Shown: positions 18,155 through 26,758 of the stretch, one piece after another
How the letters are laid out: each line of letters begins with the position of its first letter
Position numbering within the stretch: the first letter of the stretch is position 1
NCBI GenBank assembly: GCA_037446915.1
Contig: JBBIHP010000002.1
Location: forward strand, 1-64,000
DNA length: 64,000 nucleotides
Direction: 5' to 3'
Source: DSXH01 sp037446915
Lineage (GTDB): Bacteria; Bacteroidota; Ignavibacteria; Ignavibacteriales; Melioribacteraceae
Notes under the pieces: generated by a model
Told to the model about the DNA's origin: nothing
What the model saw: only the letters and a program-made list of their open reading frames with translations
Database searches by the model: none
Made by a program: the position numbers and the translations under genes

Positions 18155-18582
18155 AAAGAAGAAATGAATCGCTTCGCTCAAAAATTATTTTTCTAATTTA
18201 TTTGATAAATATTTTATAAAATTAGCAAGCTGCTGTGATATTTCGATACAATCATTTTTCATAAGTTCATAAAAATCTTTTTAGATGTAATTCAATTCAA
18301 AAGCAAGATTTAACATACTCCTTATCTCACCAACCGAACCTTTTGAGTAATATAAAAATTTAATAAAATCTCTATCACTACCTCTTTCAAATCCTTGCAA
18401 TATTATTCATTACTGAAACAGTTGCTCTTTGAATCCACAGTCTTTAAGATACTTCGAATTATCAATCCTATAAATACGAACGGATAATTCTTTTGCCTTT
18501 TTATAAATAGGCAAGTCTTCAAAGGTTTTCAAACCAATCTTTCCTTCTTTGAGTCACTTTAGTGACGATTCTTTTCTTCTTT
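18155..18582. repeat. Inverted repeat bounding the decayed four-helix-bundle gene
   Basis: The plus-strand word CGATTCTTTTCTTCTTT (18566-18582) and the reverse complement of 18155-18171 match at 16 of 17 bases. The inner sides also share TTGAG and hold small hairpins (GTCACTTTAGTGAC at 18553-18566). The arms sit at the outer edges of the pseudogene, as terminal stems do in rRNA intervening sequences. Confidence 0.6.
18185..18540 (-). pseudogene. Decayed four-helix bundle (S23/TIGR02436 family) gene
   Basis: This 480-base space between hemN and hemE has no intact gene, but the minus strand translates as fragments of the family. First comes FEDLPIYKKAKELSVRIYRI; then, after a frame change, ATVSVMNNIA; then GFERGSDRDFIKFLYYSKG and SVGEIRSMLNLAFELNYI; then an in-frame TAA and KDFYELMKNDCIEISQQL. 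At least two frame disruptions and one internal stop are needed to join them, so it is inactive. It differs in sequence subtype from the intact copy at 10 kb, so it is not a recent duplicate of it. Inverted repeats flank it. Confidence 0.85.
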
Positions 18583-18600
18583 CCTTTATTTATTCAACAC

Positions 18601-19647
18601 TCAATGAAAACGCAAACTTTCTTTCTTCACAACATCAACAAGGTATTTCAGGTTTTCGGGATCAACATCGGGCAAAATGCCATGACCAAGATTAAAGATA
18701 TGTCCCGTTCCTTTACCAAATGATTCTAAAACATTCACGGCGTCCTTCAAAATTTTTTCTTTGGGTGAATAAAGAATTGTCGGATCGAGATTACCTTGCA
18801 ATGCAACTTTATTACCGATCATATTGCGAACGTTTTTCAAATTCATAGTCCAATCGAGACCGATTACATTTGCACCGCAAGAAGCTAATTCATCAAGATT
18901 ATAATGAACGCCTTTAGCAAAAACAATTACCGGCTCGCCGCTTCGTTTAATCTTAGAAATAACTTTTGTGATATATTGAAGAGAGAATTGAGCAAAATCA
19001 TCTGGAGATAAAATTCCGCCCCAGGTATCAAAAATCTGAACCGCATTAGCACCCGACTCAATTTTAGCAGAGAGATAATTTGCAACAATATCTGCGAGGA
19101 GATCGAGTAACTTATGTGCTGCATCCGGCTGGTTATAAATAAACTTTTTAATTTCAGAAAAATTTTTTGATCCGCCCCCTTCAACCATATAAGTCATTAA
19201 TGTCCACGGTGAGCCGGCAAAACCGATTAAAGGGACTCTTCCGTTAAGCTCTTTTTTAGTTAACGATACAGCATCAAGAACATATTTTAATTCCTTGTAA
19301 GGATCGACGGGTTTTAATGAATTTACATGATCAACATTTCGTATAGGGTTATAAAGTTTTGGACCTTTGCTTTCGATCATTTCGAGCTTCAAACCCATAG
19401 CCTCAGGTATGACCAGAATGTCTGAGAAAATAATAGCCGCATCAACGCCTATGATATCCACCGGTTGAATTGTAACTTCTGCAGCAAGCTCTGGTGTTTT
19501 GCACATTGTTATAAAATCATATTTATCACGAACAGCACGATATTCGGGTAGATACCTTCCGGCTTGTCTCATTACCCAGATTGGAGTTCTTTCTATCGGC
19601 TCTCGCTTACAAGCTTTAATAAACAGATCATTTATTATTTGTATCAA
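18601..19647 (-). CDS. hemE: Uroporphyrinogen decarboxylase
   Basis: Converts uroporphyrinogen III to coproporphyrinogen III by four decarboxylations. The 348 residues contain the signature WVMRQAGRYLPEYRAVR near the N-terminus, with substrate-binding arginines, and GFAGSPWTLMTYMVEGGGSKNF in the middle. The start is TTG 19645-19647, directly behind AGGAGG at ideal spacing, the best ribosome site in the heme cluster. It follows hemD by 11 bases. Confidence 0.95.
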   Translation of the reverse strand: MIQIINDLFIKACKREPIERTPIWVMRQAGRYLPEYRAVRDKYDFITMCKTPELAAEVTIQPVDIIGVDAAIIFSDILVIPEAMGLKLEMIESKGPKLYNPIRNVDHVNSLKPVDPYKELKYVLDAVSLTKKELNGRVPLIGFAGSPWTLMTYMVEGGGSKNFSEIKKFIYNQPDAAHKLLDLLADIVANYLSAKIESGANAVQIFDTWGGILSPDDFAQFSLQYITKVISKIKRSGEPVIVFAKGVHYNLDELASCGANVIGLDWTMNLKNVRNMIGNKVALQGNLDPTILYSPKEKILKDAVNVLESFGKGTGHIFNLGHGILPDVDPENLKYLVDVVKKESLRFH

Positions 19648-19658
19648 TTATCCTCCTG

Positions 19659-20444
19659 CTAAGCAACATTAAAAGTTTTAGAATAGAAGGCTGCAATAGC
19701 TTCGGCAATCCCTCTTAATGAAAAGCTACCGGGCACAATGTTAACTGTAATTCCATAACTTCTAATTGCTTCTTCGGTAGTTGTACCTATGGCACAGATT
19801 ATCCTGTCCTGAAAATAATTTTTATAATCGTCCAGATTAAGAATCTTAATAAATCCACTAAAGGATGATGGACTGGTAAATACAAACAGATCTGGTTTAA
19901 TGCTATTTAATGTATCTATTTCATTTTTTAAATTTTCCCGATCATTGATTACAGTATCGTAAATATTAAGCTTAACGACAGCTGCTCCGAATGCGGATAA
20001 ACCGTTTTTAAGTTCATCACTGGAAATGGAGGAGCCGGGAATTAAAATTCTCTTATCGGTTATATCAATTTCCGAAAACCTTTTTAATAATCCCCGCGAA
20101 CTAAACTCCTCGGGAATAATGTGAATATAAATTCCATGTGATCTGCAAGCTTCTGCTGTAGTTTCGCCTACTGCAGCAACTTTTGTTCTTGTTAAGTCGG
20201 GTTTATATTCATTAACTAATTTTGAGAAAACATCAACGGAATTAGAGGAAGTAAATACTATGTAATCAAATTGATCTGAGTTTGAAACCAATCCTGACAA
20301 ATCCAGCGAGTTATAAGTCGGTACAATTTTAATTGTAGGGAAATAGATAAATTGAGCACCCATTGAAATCAGATTATTAAACACGGCTCCGCAATCTTCT
20401 GCAGATTTGGTAATCAATATTTTTTTACCATTGAGATGGTTCAC
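19659..20444 (-). CDS. hemD: Uroporphyrinogen-III synthase
   Basis: Closes hydroxymethylbilane to uroporphyrinogen III with inversion of ring D. The family is poorly conserved. The 261 residues show the two-lobed pattern: IVFTSSNSVDVF in the first lobe, then LFVFTSPSSFSGF and AIGTTTEEAIRSYGI in the second. Position between hemC and hemE confirms it. The start is GTG and shares its last base with the hemC stop (TAGTG), so translation is coupled. Confidence 0.92.
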   Translation of the reverse strand: MNHLNGKKILITKSAEDCGAVFNNLISMGAQFIYFPTIKIVPTYNSLDLSGLVSNSDQFDYIVFTSSNSVDVFSKLVNEYKPDLTRTKVAAVGETTAEACRSHGIYIHIIPEEFSSRGLLKRFSEIDITDKRILIPGSSISSDELKNGLSAFGAAVVKLNIYDTVINDRENLKNEIDTLNSIKPDLFVFTSPSSFSGFIKILNLDDYKNYFQDRIICAIGTTTEEAIRSYGITVNIVPGSFSLRGIAEAIAAFYSKTFNVA

Positions 20445-21403
20445 TAATTTCTACTCTTTTTATAAATATCATCAAGAATTTCCGAGGCGCCGGCTTTCAA
20501 TAATTGTGCTGCGAGTTTTTCTCCTAACTTCTCGGGATTTTTTATACTTCCTGTAATATTTTTCCTGAATGTAACAGATCCATCAATAGAACCGACAATT
20601 GCTTCAAGGGAGAGGACGTTGACCTTAACAGACCCATAAGCTCCAATAGGAACCTGGCAACCGCCTTCGAGAGATTTAAGCAATGAGCGTTCTGCACTAA
20701 CTGCAACAAATGTTTTTTCGTGATGAATCTTTTTTAATACTTTTTGAGCAAATAAGTTATCAGCATGTGTTTCAATTCCCAATGCACCCTGACCAACAGC
20801 GGGTAAAATCTGTTTTACACTAATTACCGAAGAGATATATTTATTTAGCTTCAGTCTTTCAACACCGGCTCTAGCCAAAATTATTGCATCCCAGTTGGAT
20901 TCCAGTAATTTCTTAATTCTTGTCGGAACATTACCGCGTAGTTCTTCTATTTTAACATCGGGTCGTAAATGTAAAAGCTGCGAGCGTCTTCTGAGAGAAC
21001 CTGTAGCAACAATTGCACCTTCAGGTAAATTATTTATTGTAATTCCTTTTTTTCTTGCAATAATAACATCCTGAACCGGATGACGTTTTGTTACAGCTGC
21101 AAGAGTAAGTCCTTGCGGTAATTCTGTTTGTAAGTCTTTAAGGCTATGAACTGCAAAGTCTATGGAGCCCTTCAACAATTCATTTTCAAGTTCTTTAGTG
21201 AAAAGTCCTTTGTCTCCAATCTTAGATAAAGCAACGTCTAAAATTTTATCCCCTTTTGTATTTATAATTTTTATTTCAACAGACAGATCATTAATTCGCT
21301 TCTCTAATAATTTTTTTAAAAAGTTTGCTTGCCAGAGTGCAAGTTCGCTTCCGCGTGATCCTATTATAAGTTTATTATTCTTCAATATTTTTCCCATTAT
21401 CAT
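20444..21403 (-). CDS. hemC: Hydroxymethylbilane synthase (porphobilinogen deaminase)
   Basis: Polymerises four porphobilinogens to hydroxymethylbilane. The dipyrromethane cofactor is attached at C249 in LEGGCQVPIGAYG. The catalytic aspartate lies in HSLKDLQTELP, and GSLRRRSQLL binds the growing chain. The 319-residue frame overlaps the hemA end by 29 bases; a second ATG two codons in (MGKIL) is equally possible. It is part of hemX-hemA-hemC-hemD-hemE. Confidence 0.95.
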   Translation of the reverse strand: MIMGKILKNNKLIIGSRGSELALWQANFLKKLLEKRINDLSVEIKIINTKGDKILDVALSKIGDKGLFTKELENELLKGSIDFAVHSLKDLQTELPQGLTLAAVTKRHPVQDVIIARKKGITINNLPEGAIVATGSLRRRSQLLHLRPDVKIEELRGNVPTRIKKLLESNWDAIILARAGVERLKLNKYISSVISVKQILPAVGQGALGIETHADNLFAQKVLKKIHHEKTFVAVSAERSLLKSLEGGCQVPIGAYGSVKVNVLSLEAIVGSIDGSVTFRKNITGSIKNPEKLGEKLAAQLLKAGASEILDDIYKKSRN

Positions 21404-22664
21404 TGGTGGAATTTAAGTTAAATAATTCTTTTAGTATGATTGATTTTGTGGTTACCTGTTGGATATTATTACCATTTTCTGCAAGCTCTCTTAATTTTAC
21501 AGTCGGGTTATGTAAAATTCTACCAATTAATCTGCGTGTCATATCTTCAATCTTTGTAAAATCTTCTTCACTAACTTTGTTCTTAATTTTATCCAGTTCA
21601 TCCGCCCGAATATCATCAAAAAAATTGCGCAAGCTTTTAATTGTTGGAACTACTTCCAGTGTATTATACCAGCCGAAGAATCCCACCATTTCTTCAATTA
21701 TAATTTTTTCAACTGAGGGTATTTCGTTCCGTCTTTTCTGAAGATTCTGATCCACAATTATTTTAAGCGAATCCATATCGTGATAAAACACATTTTCTAT
21801 CTTACGTACTTCCGGATCAATATCTCTTGGTACGGCGATATCCATTAGTACAACAGGAGCGCCCTTTCTTTTCTTTAATGCTGAAGCGACATCTGCATAA
21901 TTAATTATAAAGGTTTCTGAACTGGTTGCACTGATAATAATATCGAAATTGTGTAAATGCTCGCTCAGAAATTGAAATGGAATTATTTCACCATGAATTT
22001 TTTCTGCAAGTTTGTTAGCACGTTCAATTGAACGATTCGAAATGGTTATCTTACCTATCCCTTTATCTTTAAGATTAACCGCAGCTAATTCGCCTGTTTC
22101 TCCGGCACCGATTACAAGAGCCGATTTTTTATCCAATCCCGAAAATATTTTTTCAACGACCTGAACAGCAGCATAACTTACTGTTACAGCACCTTCTCCA
22201 ATAGCAGTTTCTTTTATTGTCCGCTTACCTACTTTTATAGCTGTTTCGAACAAGCGGTGAAATACGGGTCCCGTAAAACCCATATCTTCCGAAATTTCAA
22301 ATGATTCTTTAACCTGACCGAGAATCTGGCTATCGCCAATAACCAGGGAGTCGATACCACTAGCAACTTTAAATAAATGCTTGACAGCACCGCATGAAAA
22401 GTACTTATGAAAAAATTCCGGTTTTATTTCGCGAACAGGTTTATATCTTAAGAGAGAATCAACAATTGAATTTGTATCTAAAGATGTTGCAATCGGTAAT
22501 CCGAATATTTCGGTCCGGTTACAAGTTGATATAACAACCCCTTCTGATAAAACGTGCTTCATAAGCGGAATAAATTCTACTATCTCACTACGTGATAGGT
22601 GAAGTGATTCACGTATTTTTATTGGAGAATTATTATGATTGATTGTAATGCCGATTAAATTCAT
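21375..22664 (-). CDS. hemA: Glutamyl-tRNA reductase
   Basis: Reduces glutamyl-tRNA to glutamate-1-semialdehyde, the committed and usually regulated step of the C5 heme pathway. The catalytic cysteine is C48 in VISTCNRTE. The NADPH domain carries ALVIGAGETGELAA, and ISNRSIERANKLAEK follows. A C-terminal dimerisation domain completes 429 residues. The gene follows a hemX-like gene by 13 bases; in Bacillus, HemX lowers HemA abundance, so regulation of that kind is possible here. Confidence 0.95.
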   Translation of the reverse strand: MNLIGITINHNNSPIKIRESLHLSRSEIVEFIPLMKHVLSEGVVISTCNRTEIFGLPIATSLDTNSIVDSLLRYKPVREIKPEFFHKYFSCGAVKHLFKVASGIDSLVIGDSQILGQVKESFEISEDMGFTGPVFHRLFETAIKVGKRTIKETAIGEGAVTVSYAAVQVVEKIFSGLDKKSALVIGAGETGELAAVNLKDKGIGKITISNRSIERANKLAEKIHGEIIPFQFLSEHLHNFDIIISATSSETFIINYADVASALKKRKGAPVVLMDIAVPRDIDPEVRKIENVFYHDMDSLKIIVDQNLQKRRNEIPSVEKIIIEEMVGFFGWYNTLEVVPTIKSLRNFFDDIRADELDKIKNKVSEEDFTKIEDMTRRLIGRILHNPTVKLRELAENGNNIQQVTTKSIILKELFNLNSTNDNGKNIEE

Positions 22665-22677
22665 CTTTTAACTACTT

Positions 22678-23502
22678 TCAATAAAACGAATGAAAAGTTG
22701 TTGCCAGAGTAGTGGTAAGAATTAATGAAAGTACCGCCAATAAAAATCCCGTTAGGGAAAAGATAATTACTTTTTTACCATACCAGTTAGCTATGAACTT
22801 GCTAAGAATTCCCGCTCCATAAATAATCCAGACAAGACTAGTACCCACTAACTTGGGATCGGAATAACTGAAATCTGGGAATGCGGAAGGAAGCCAGATA
22901 ATTCCAATTATTATTGCTATTGTAAAAAGTACAAACCCGATCAGTAATGAGTGAAAACTTAATTTCTCCAGTATTTCCAGACTTGGCAACCGGTTGAAAA
23001 TTAATCCGAACCTGCTCGATTTTAAGTTCTTATAAAGCACAAGAAATAATAGTCCATATACAGCTGATATTGTAATGCCAGAATAGCCAAGTAATGCGCT
23101 TATAACATGGAGTCCTAACAAACGGTTACGTAATACCTCCGGCACGATGTAATTATTCTCAATAAATAATGAAGAAACGATCTGAAATAAAAGAGCAAAT
23201 AAAATAATAAATGCTCCAGTTCCTCTAACATCAGTTAGCAGTTCGAGAATGAAATATGAAAAGCTTACCGCAAAAGCAAGAATTGAAAATATCTCGAACT
23301 TATTTGTTATTGGAGGATGATCAAATTCAATAGTTCTGAGCAATAGATAGCTAATATGCGCTAATAATGTTATAAATAGAAAAATTCTCTTTGAATTTGC
23401 AAACAAATTTTTCTCATTAAAGAAATCCAGTGCATAAAATAAAAACGTCAACAAATATGCAAAGGGGAGCAGCAGATTTATTAAGTATAGAGCCGGAGTC
23501 AT
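22678..23502 (-). CDS. hemX: HemX/CcsA-like cytochrome c assembly membrane protein
   Basis: A 274-residue protein with about eight membrane spans and the CcsA/HemX fold. The tryptophan-rich heme-handling motif of true CcsA (WGxxWxWDxxE) is only vestigial here, as SDPKLVGTSLVWIIYG, so I favour HemX over a cytochrome c synthetase. It is the first gene of hemX-A-C-D-E, the typical HemX position. Given the many c-type cytochromes nearby, a role in heme delivery cannot be excluded. The promoter probably lies in the 108 bases upstream, which hold no other feature that I can see. Confidence 0.75.
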   Translation of the reverse strand: MTPALYLINLLLPFAYLLTFLFYALDFFNEKNLFANSKRIFLFITLLAHISYLLLRTIEFDHPPITNKFEIFSILAFAVSFSYFILELLTDVRGTGAFIILFALLFQIVSSLFIENNYIVPEVLRNRLLGLHVISALLGYSGITISAVYGLLFLVLYKNLKSSRFGLIFNRLPSLEILEKLSFHSLLIGFVLFTIAIIIGIIWLPSAFPDFSYSDPKLVGTSLVWIIYGAGILSKFIANWYGKKVIIFSLTGFLLAVLSLILTTTLATTFHSFY

Positions 23503-23610
23503 TTTCGTTTAATAAATTTTTAAATTAATCTCTGTATTAAATAGCAAATACAAAATTAATAATTTATAATCCAAAAAACGATTGGCGACAAATTTTGCCT
23601 TAAGTGATTT

Positions 23611-24060
23611 TTAGTGTGAAGAGTGTTCTCGGATGTAACTACTTATAATCTGGATTGAAGAGTAAACAACATTGTTTTCAGGATCGATTTCGTTCAGCTT
23701 GTTAAAATATTCTAGAGATTTATTTTCGTCACAATAGAGCCAGATAATTGCTAATACAAAAAGAAGTTCTTTGTTTTCATTCTCCAGATGAATTTGTTTC
23801 TCAATTTTTTCAATTAGCTCAGGACATGGGCAGTCTTCTTTTACCGGATCTGTCTTAAGAATTATTTCTAGGTCATCATTTATTATTTCGCAAAATAGTT
23901 TGATAGCTTCTTTCAGTTTGCCGGTTTGAGTATAACAAATAAGGAGTTTTTTCTTTACAGAAATATTTTCCGGTTTTGTCAGGTATACTTCTTCAAATTC
24001 CTTTTGGGCAGCGGGATAGTTCCTGGCCATAAAAAATTGATTACCTAACATTTCATTCAT
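23611..24060 (-). CDS. Small TPR-repeat protein
   Basis: A 149-residue helical protein that reads as about three tetratricopeptide-like repeats: NQFFMARNYPAAQKEFEEVYLTKPENISVKKKLLICYTQTGKLKEAIKLF in two segments, and LFVLAIIWLYCDENKSLEYFNKLNEIDPEN near the end. There is no signal peptide. The inserted segment DPVKEDCPCPELIEKIE contains a CPCP. Such proteins act as scaffolds. It lies between the heme operon and the terminator of the rhodanese gene, so its transcription unit is uncertain. Confidence 0.6.
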   Translation of the reverse strand: MNEMLGNQFFMARNYPAAQKEFEEVYLTKPENISVKKKLLICYTQTGKLKEAIKLFCEIINDDLEIILKTDPVKEDCPCPELIEKIEKQIHLENENKELLFVLAIIWLYCDENKSLEYFNKLNEIDPENNVVYSSIQIISSYIREHSSH

Positions 24061-24091
24061 TTAGAATCTCACTCAGATTGAAATTAAGTAT

Positions 24092-24117
24092 AAGTCCCTC
24101 TCAAATAAGAGGGACTT
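24092..24117 (-). terminator. Strong stem-loop after the rhodanese lipoprotein gene
   Basis: AAGTCCCTCT (24092-24101) and AGAGGGACTT (24108-24117) form a perfect 10-bp stem with a 6-base loop. It lies 12 bases past the stop of the minus-strand rhodanese gene. The trailing sequence is only moderately T-rich. Confidence 0.65.
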
Positions 24118-24129
24118 CAATATATTTAT

Positions 24130-25128
24130 TTATTTAACAAATGGGTACTCTTTACATTCAGTTTGTTTCCATTGTGTTAATCCGTTTGTTCCCATCCAGT
24201 CATAAGCCATAATATTAACACCAAAGGATAATGATTTTGCATCATAGCCCATAACCTTTAATATAGCAGCTGTTTGTGCTGAAGTTTGTCCTGTATAACA
24301 ATAAATGACAACGGTTTTATCGGTTGGTAATGTTTTAAGACTTGTACTTAAAGCCAGATCAACTTTTGGTGTGTATTGAATTGCACCGGTCAAATGACCC
24401 AAAGCATAATGGTTTGCCGGCCAATAATTAACAATATAGTAACCAGTTAAATTGGAAGTTACAGTTGACCATGTTGTACTTATATCACCGAAGGGGCTGG
24501 TAGTGGCTAACATTGTAGTAATCCTAGCCTCCAAAATTTCTTTCCCGGTTGTTTTACCTGTATTTAAAGTTGGTAAGTTACCTGCAGCAGCTTTTGGATA
24601 ATTTGTTGTTACAAAGTTGGTATAGTTATTTCCAATGCCCGATGTCCAATTTGTAGCAACCTGGCTGTTCCAAGATGACATACCAAATTTTAACGAAAAT
24701 ACATTGTTGTAACCAAGCAATCTTAATAGAGCTGTTGCATAACCGGATGTTTGTCCGGAATAACAAGCAATTACAATTCTATCATAACTAGTAGCATTAA
24801 TTCCTTTAATGTGAGTTACTAAATTTCCTAATGTTACATTTACAGCACCCTGAATATATCCTTTTCCTGTAAAGTCAGCGGCAGCTCTAACATCAATTAC
24901 ATAAAGTTTGCTAGGATTGGATAATTGTAATGCTCTAACATCCTCTGCAGAAATAATTGCTGGGTTTGAAGTGTTTAAATAGTTTCCATTTGCTTCGAGG
25001 TATTCAATTAATACCTGGGCTTCATTAATTTTAACAGGTTCGGTTGGGTTTTCGTCTTTACTACATCCTGTATAAACAAAGAGGATTGGAAGAACTAATA
25101 ACAGGTAAAAGAATTTGCGTATTTTCAT
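24130..25128 (-). CDS. Lipoprotein with two rhodanese domains
   Basis: A 332-residue exported protein with a lipobox (LPILFVYTGC, cysteine near residue 22) and two rhodanese-like domains, roughly residues 50-150 and 205-315. Each has an active-site loop with a cysteine: IACYSGQTSGYA and IYCYTGQTSAQT. Rhodaneses carry persulfide sulfur. ATG 25128 was chosen over the ATG at 25146 because GGGAG precedes it at eight bases and the signal peptide then begins at MKIRKFF. It is 47 bases downstream of the 11-site cytochrome gene and probably shares its sigma-54 transcript. Rhodanese-like lipoproteins have been reported next to outer-surface cytochrome conduits in Geobacter, as I recall, so a function in electron transfer is possible. 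Confidence 0.82.
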   Translation of the reverse strand: MKIRKFFYLLLVLPILFVYTGCSKDENPTEPVKINEAQVLIEYLEANGNYLNTSNPAIISAEDVRALQLSNPSKLYVIDVRAAADFTGKGYIQGAVNVTLGNLVTHIKGINATSYDRIVIACYSGQTSGYATALLRLLGYNNVFSLKFGMSSWNSQVATNWTSGIGNNYTNFVTTNYPKAAAGNLPTLNTGKTTGKEILEARITTMLATTSPFGDISTTWSTVTSNLTGYYIVNYWPANHYALGHLTGAIQYTPKVDLALSTSLKTLPTDKTVVIYCYTGQTSAQTAAILKVMGYDAKSLSFGVNIMAYDWMGTNGLTQWKQTECKEYPFVK

Positions 25129-25175
25129 TTTTACTACTCCCTTCATTTTGATTTGATGATTTTAGTTATGTGATA

Positions 25176-26546
25176 TTATTTTACATCCCATTTTACAGGT
25201 AATCTATTATCCACAGTAATTGATTGAGTTGCTGTAACTTCCCATGTAGCCAAATCGCTTCTGAATAGATAAAGCTCTTTATTTTTGTATGTTCCATCAG
25301 AATTCTTAATAATATGGCAAGCATCATAACAAGGTTTGCCGCTTGCAACCTGTGTTCTTTTGGTCCACTTAATAATATTATGTGGAGTCGCATATTTATA
25401 TGTTGGTCTTATATTGAAATTAGAAAGATTTGCAATTCCATATTCTTTCCAGCTATCGGGTGCCATAAGAGATCTTCTTAAGACAGCATACTTGAATGGT
25501 TTTGTATCAGGAATAGGGTTCATACCAATTTTAAAACCTTGATAGGAAGGAATTCTTGCCCCCTCTCCACCGATGTGGCAGCTTCCACAATTATTATAAT
25601 CCTGAGAGTGACACGTATTACAACTGAATGTGTTAATGTGTGCAGCATGGTATTGATTTGTAGTTGCTACTCCTGAATGGCAATCAGTGCACTTTGGTAA
25701 TAATGCCATTTTATAGCGTTGATCATAAATATTTCCATCGCCATGAACTTCATTTTTAGTATGGCAACGAATGCATGTAAACTGTCTGCTTGTTAAATGA
25801 ACGTCCGGAACAGTTCCAGTTGCCTGACCGAAATAAGCGTGTCCTCCACGGCTGACATGGCATGTAACACATACGTTGCGCATATCGGGTGTTTTTGTAA
25901 AAGCATGACCGTTTGCAAGTCCGCCGCCTCCTGCTTTTGGTCTATTAACATGGCAGTCGCCGCACGAAGCATGACATTTGGCGCAATTAACTTCATAACC
26001 ATCCTTCATCCTTTGAGAGAGTTGACTAAAACCAGCAGGTATATTGGGTAATCCGCTTCTTAGTACAACCATCGACTTTTGACCCCATCCCTGTTCATGT
26101 AAACTATTCTTAGTTCTCATTACTATTTCAGTATGACATGATGCACATTTCTGATCTGCATAAGCTGATGGTTTTTTAATAAAGTTACCCGAGTGAGCTT
26201 GAGTTTTGTTATCAGTTCCATCCACACCATTGTGACAGGTAGTACATGGAATTTTTCCATGCACATCATTTTTGAATTCCTTATATCCTACACCACTTAA
26301 GAAAACTCTATCGTATGGTTCAATATGTGGAGTTTCGCCACCGCAGCCGCCACCGCCATCGCTTGGTGGATCAGGTGTATAGACTTTTTTTAAGTGTTGA
26401 TAATTGGTATGGCATCCTTCGCATGAAGCAACTGATTTTGTTATTACTTGTTGGTCAGAAGAGATTGGTTCTTCGATTCTATCCTTACATCCAGATAAAT
26501 AAATTAAGAACACAAAAGAGAAAAGAATAAATAGTTTCTTTTGCAT
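25176..26546 (-). CDS. Multiheme cytochrome c lipoprotein, 10 CXXCH plus one CX3CH
   Basis: A 456-residue lipoprotein that starts at MQKKLFILFSFVFLIYLSGC. I count ten canonical heme sites (CEGCH, CTTCH, CASCH, CAKCH, CGDCH, CVTCH, CIRCH, CTDCH, CNTCH, CGSCH) and an eleventh with an extra residue, CYDACH, in the C-terminal part. The last 130 residues are heme-poor and may bind a partner or substrate. A glycine-rich CGGETPH segment follows the first site. ATG 26546 was chosen over 26606 because the lipoprotein signal begins there. A near-perfect sigma-54 promoter lies 40 bases upstream. The likely location is the outer membrane, as electron acceptor or terminal reductase. Confidence 0.88.
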   Translation of the reverse strand: MQKKLFILFSFVFLIYLSGCKDRIEEPISSDQQVITKSVASCEGCHTNYQHLKKVYTPDPPSDGGGGCGGETPHIEPYDRVFLSGVGYKEFKNDVHGKIPCTTCHNGVDGTDNKTQAHSGNFIKKPSAYADQKCASCHTEIVMRTKNSLHEQGWGQKSMVVLRSGLPNIPAGFSQLSQRMKDGYEVNCAKCHASCGDCHVNRPKAGGGGLANGHAFTKTPDMRNVCVTCHVSRGGHAYFGQATGTVPDVHLTSRQFTCIRCHTKNEVHGDGNIYDQRYKMALLPKCTDCHSGVATTNQYHAAHINTFSCNTCHSQDYNNCGSCHIGGEGARIPSYQGFKIGMNPIPDTKPFKYAVLRRSLMAPDSWKEYGIANLSNFNIRPTYKYATPHNIIKWTKRTQVASGKPCYDACHIIKNSDGTYKNKELYLFRSDLATWEVTATQSITVDNRLPVKWDVK

Positions 26547-26585
26547 AACAATTCCCAAATAATTCTGAAAAATTGAAATATCATA

Positions 26586-26601
26586 TGCAAAGTAAGTGCC
26601 A
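26586..26601 (-). promoter_or_regulatory. Sigma-54 (RpoN) promoter
   Basis: On the minus strand the sequence is TGGCACTTACTTTGCA, matching the -24/-12 consensus TGGCAC-N5-TTGCW at every position. It ends 40 bases before the cytochrome start codon. The gene immediately upstream encodes a sigma-54 activator. Confidence 0.85.
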
Positions 26602-26643
26602 TTCAAAAAAATACATTTTTGACTTATTTAAGAACGTTTGTAT

Positions 26644-26658
26644 GAAACACGCTGTTTC
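26644..26658. promoter_or_regulatory. Palindromic GAAACA-N3-TGTTTC site, probable activator binding site
   Basis: A perfect inverted repeat of GAAACA and TGTTTC with three bases between, centred about 50 bases upstream of the sigma-54 promoter. The half-site TGTTTCG recurs at 26750-26756 (inverted) and at 28111-28117 just ahead of the activator gene. This is the pattern expected of an upstream activating sequence used for both target and self-regulation. Confidence 0.5.
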
Positions 26659-26758
26659 GCAAACTATGTCGGTGGGGCAATGGAGTCTAATTATCTTTGA
26701 AATAGAAGTGATTATTCAATAAGGAACAAAACGTTTCATAATAAAAAAACGAAACAAT

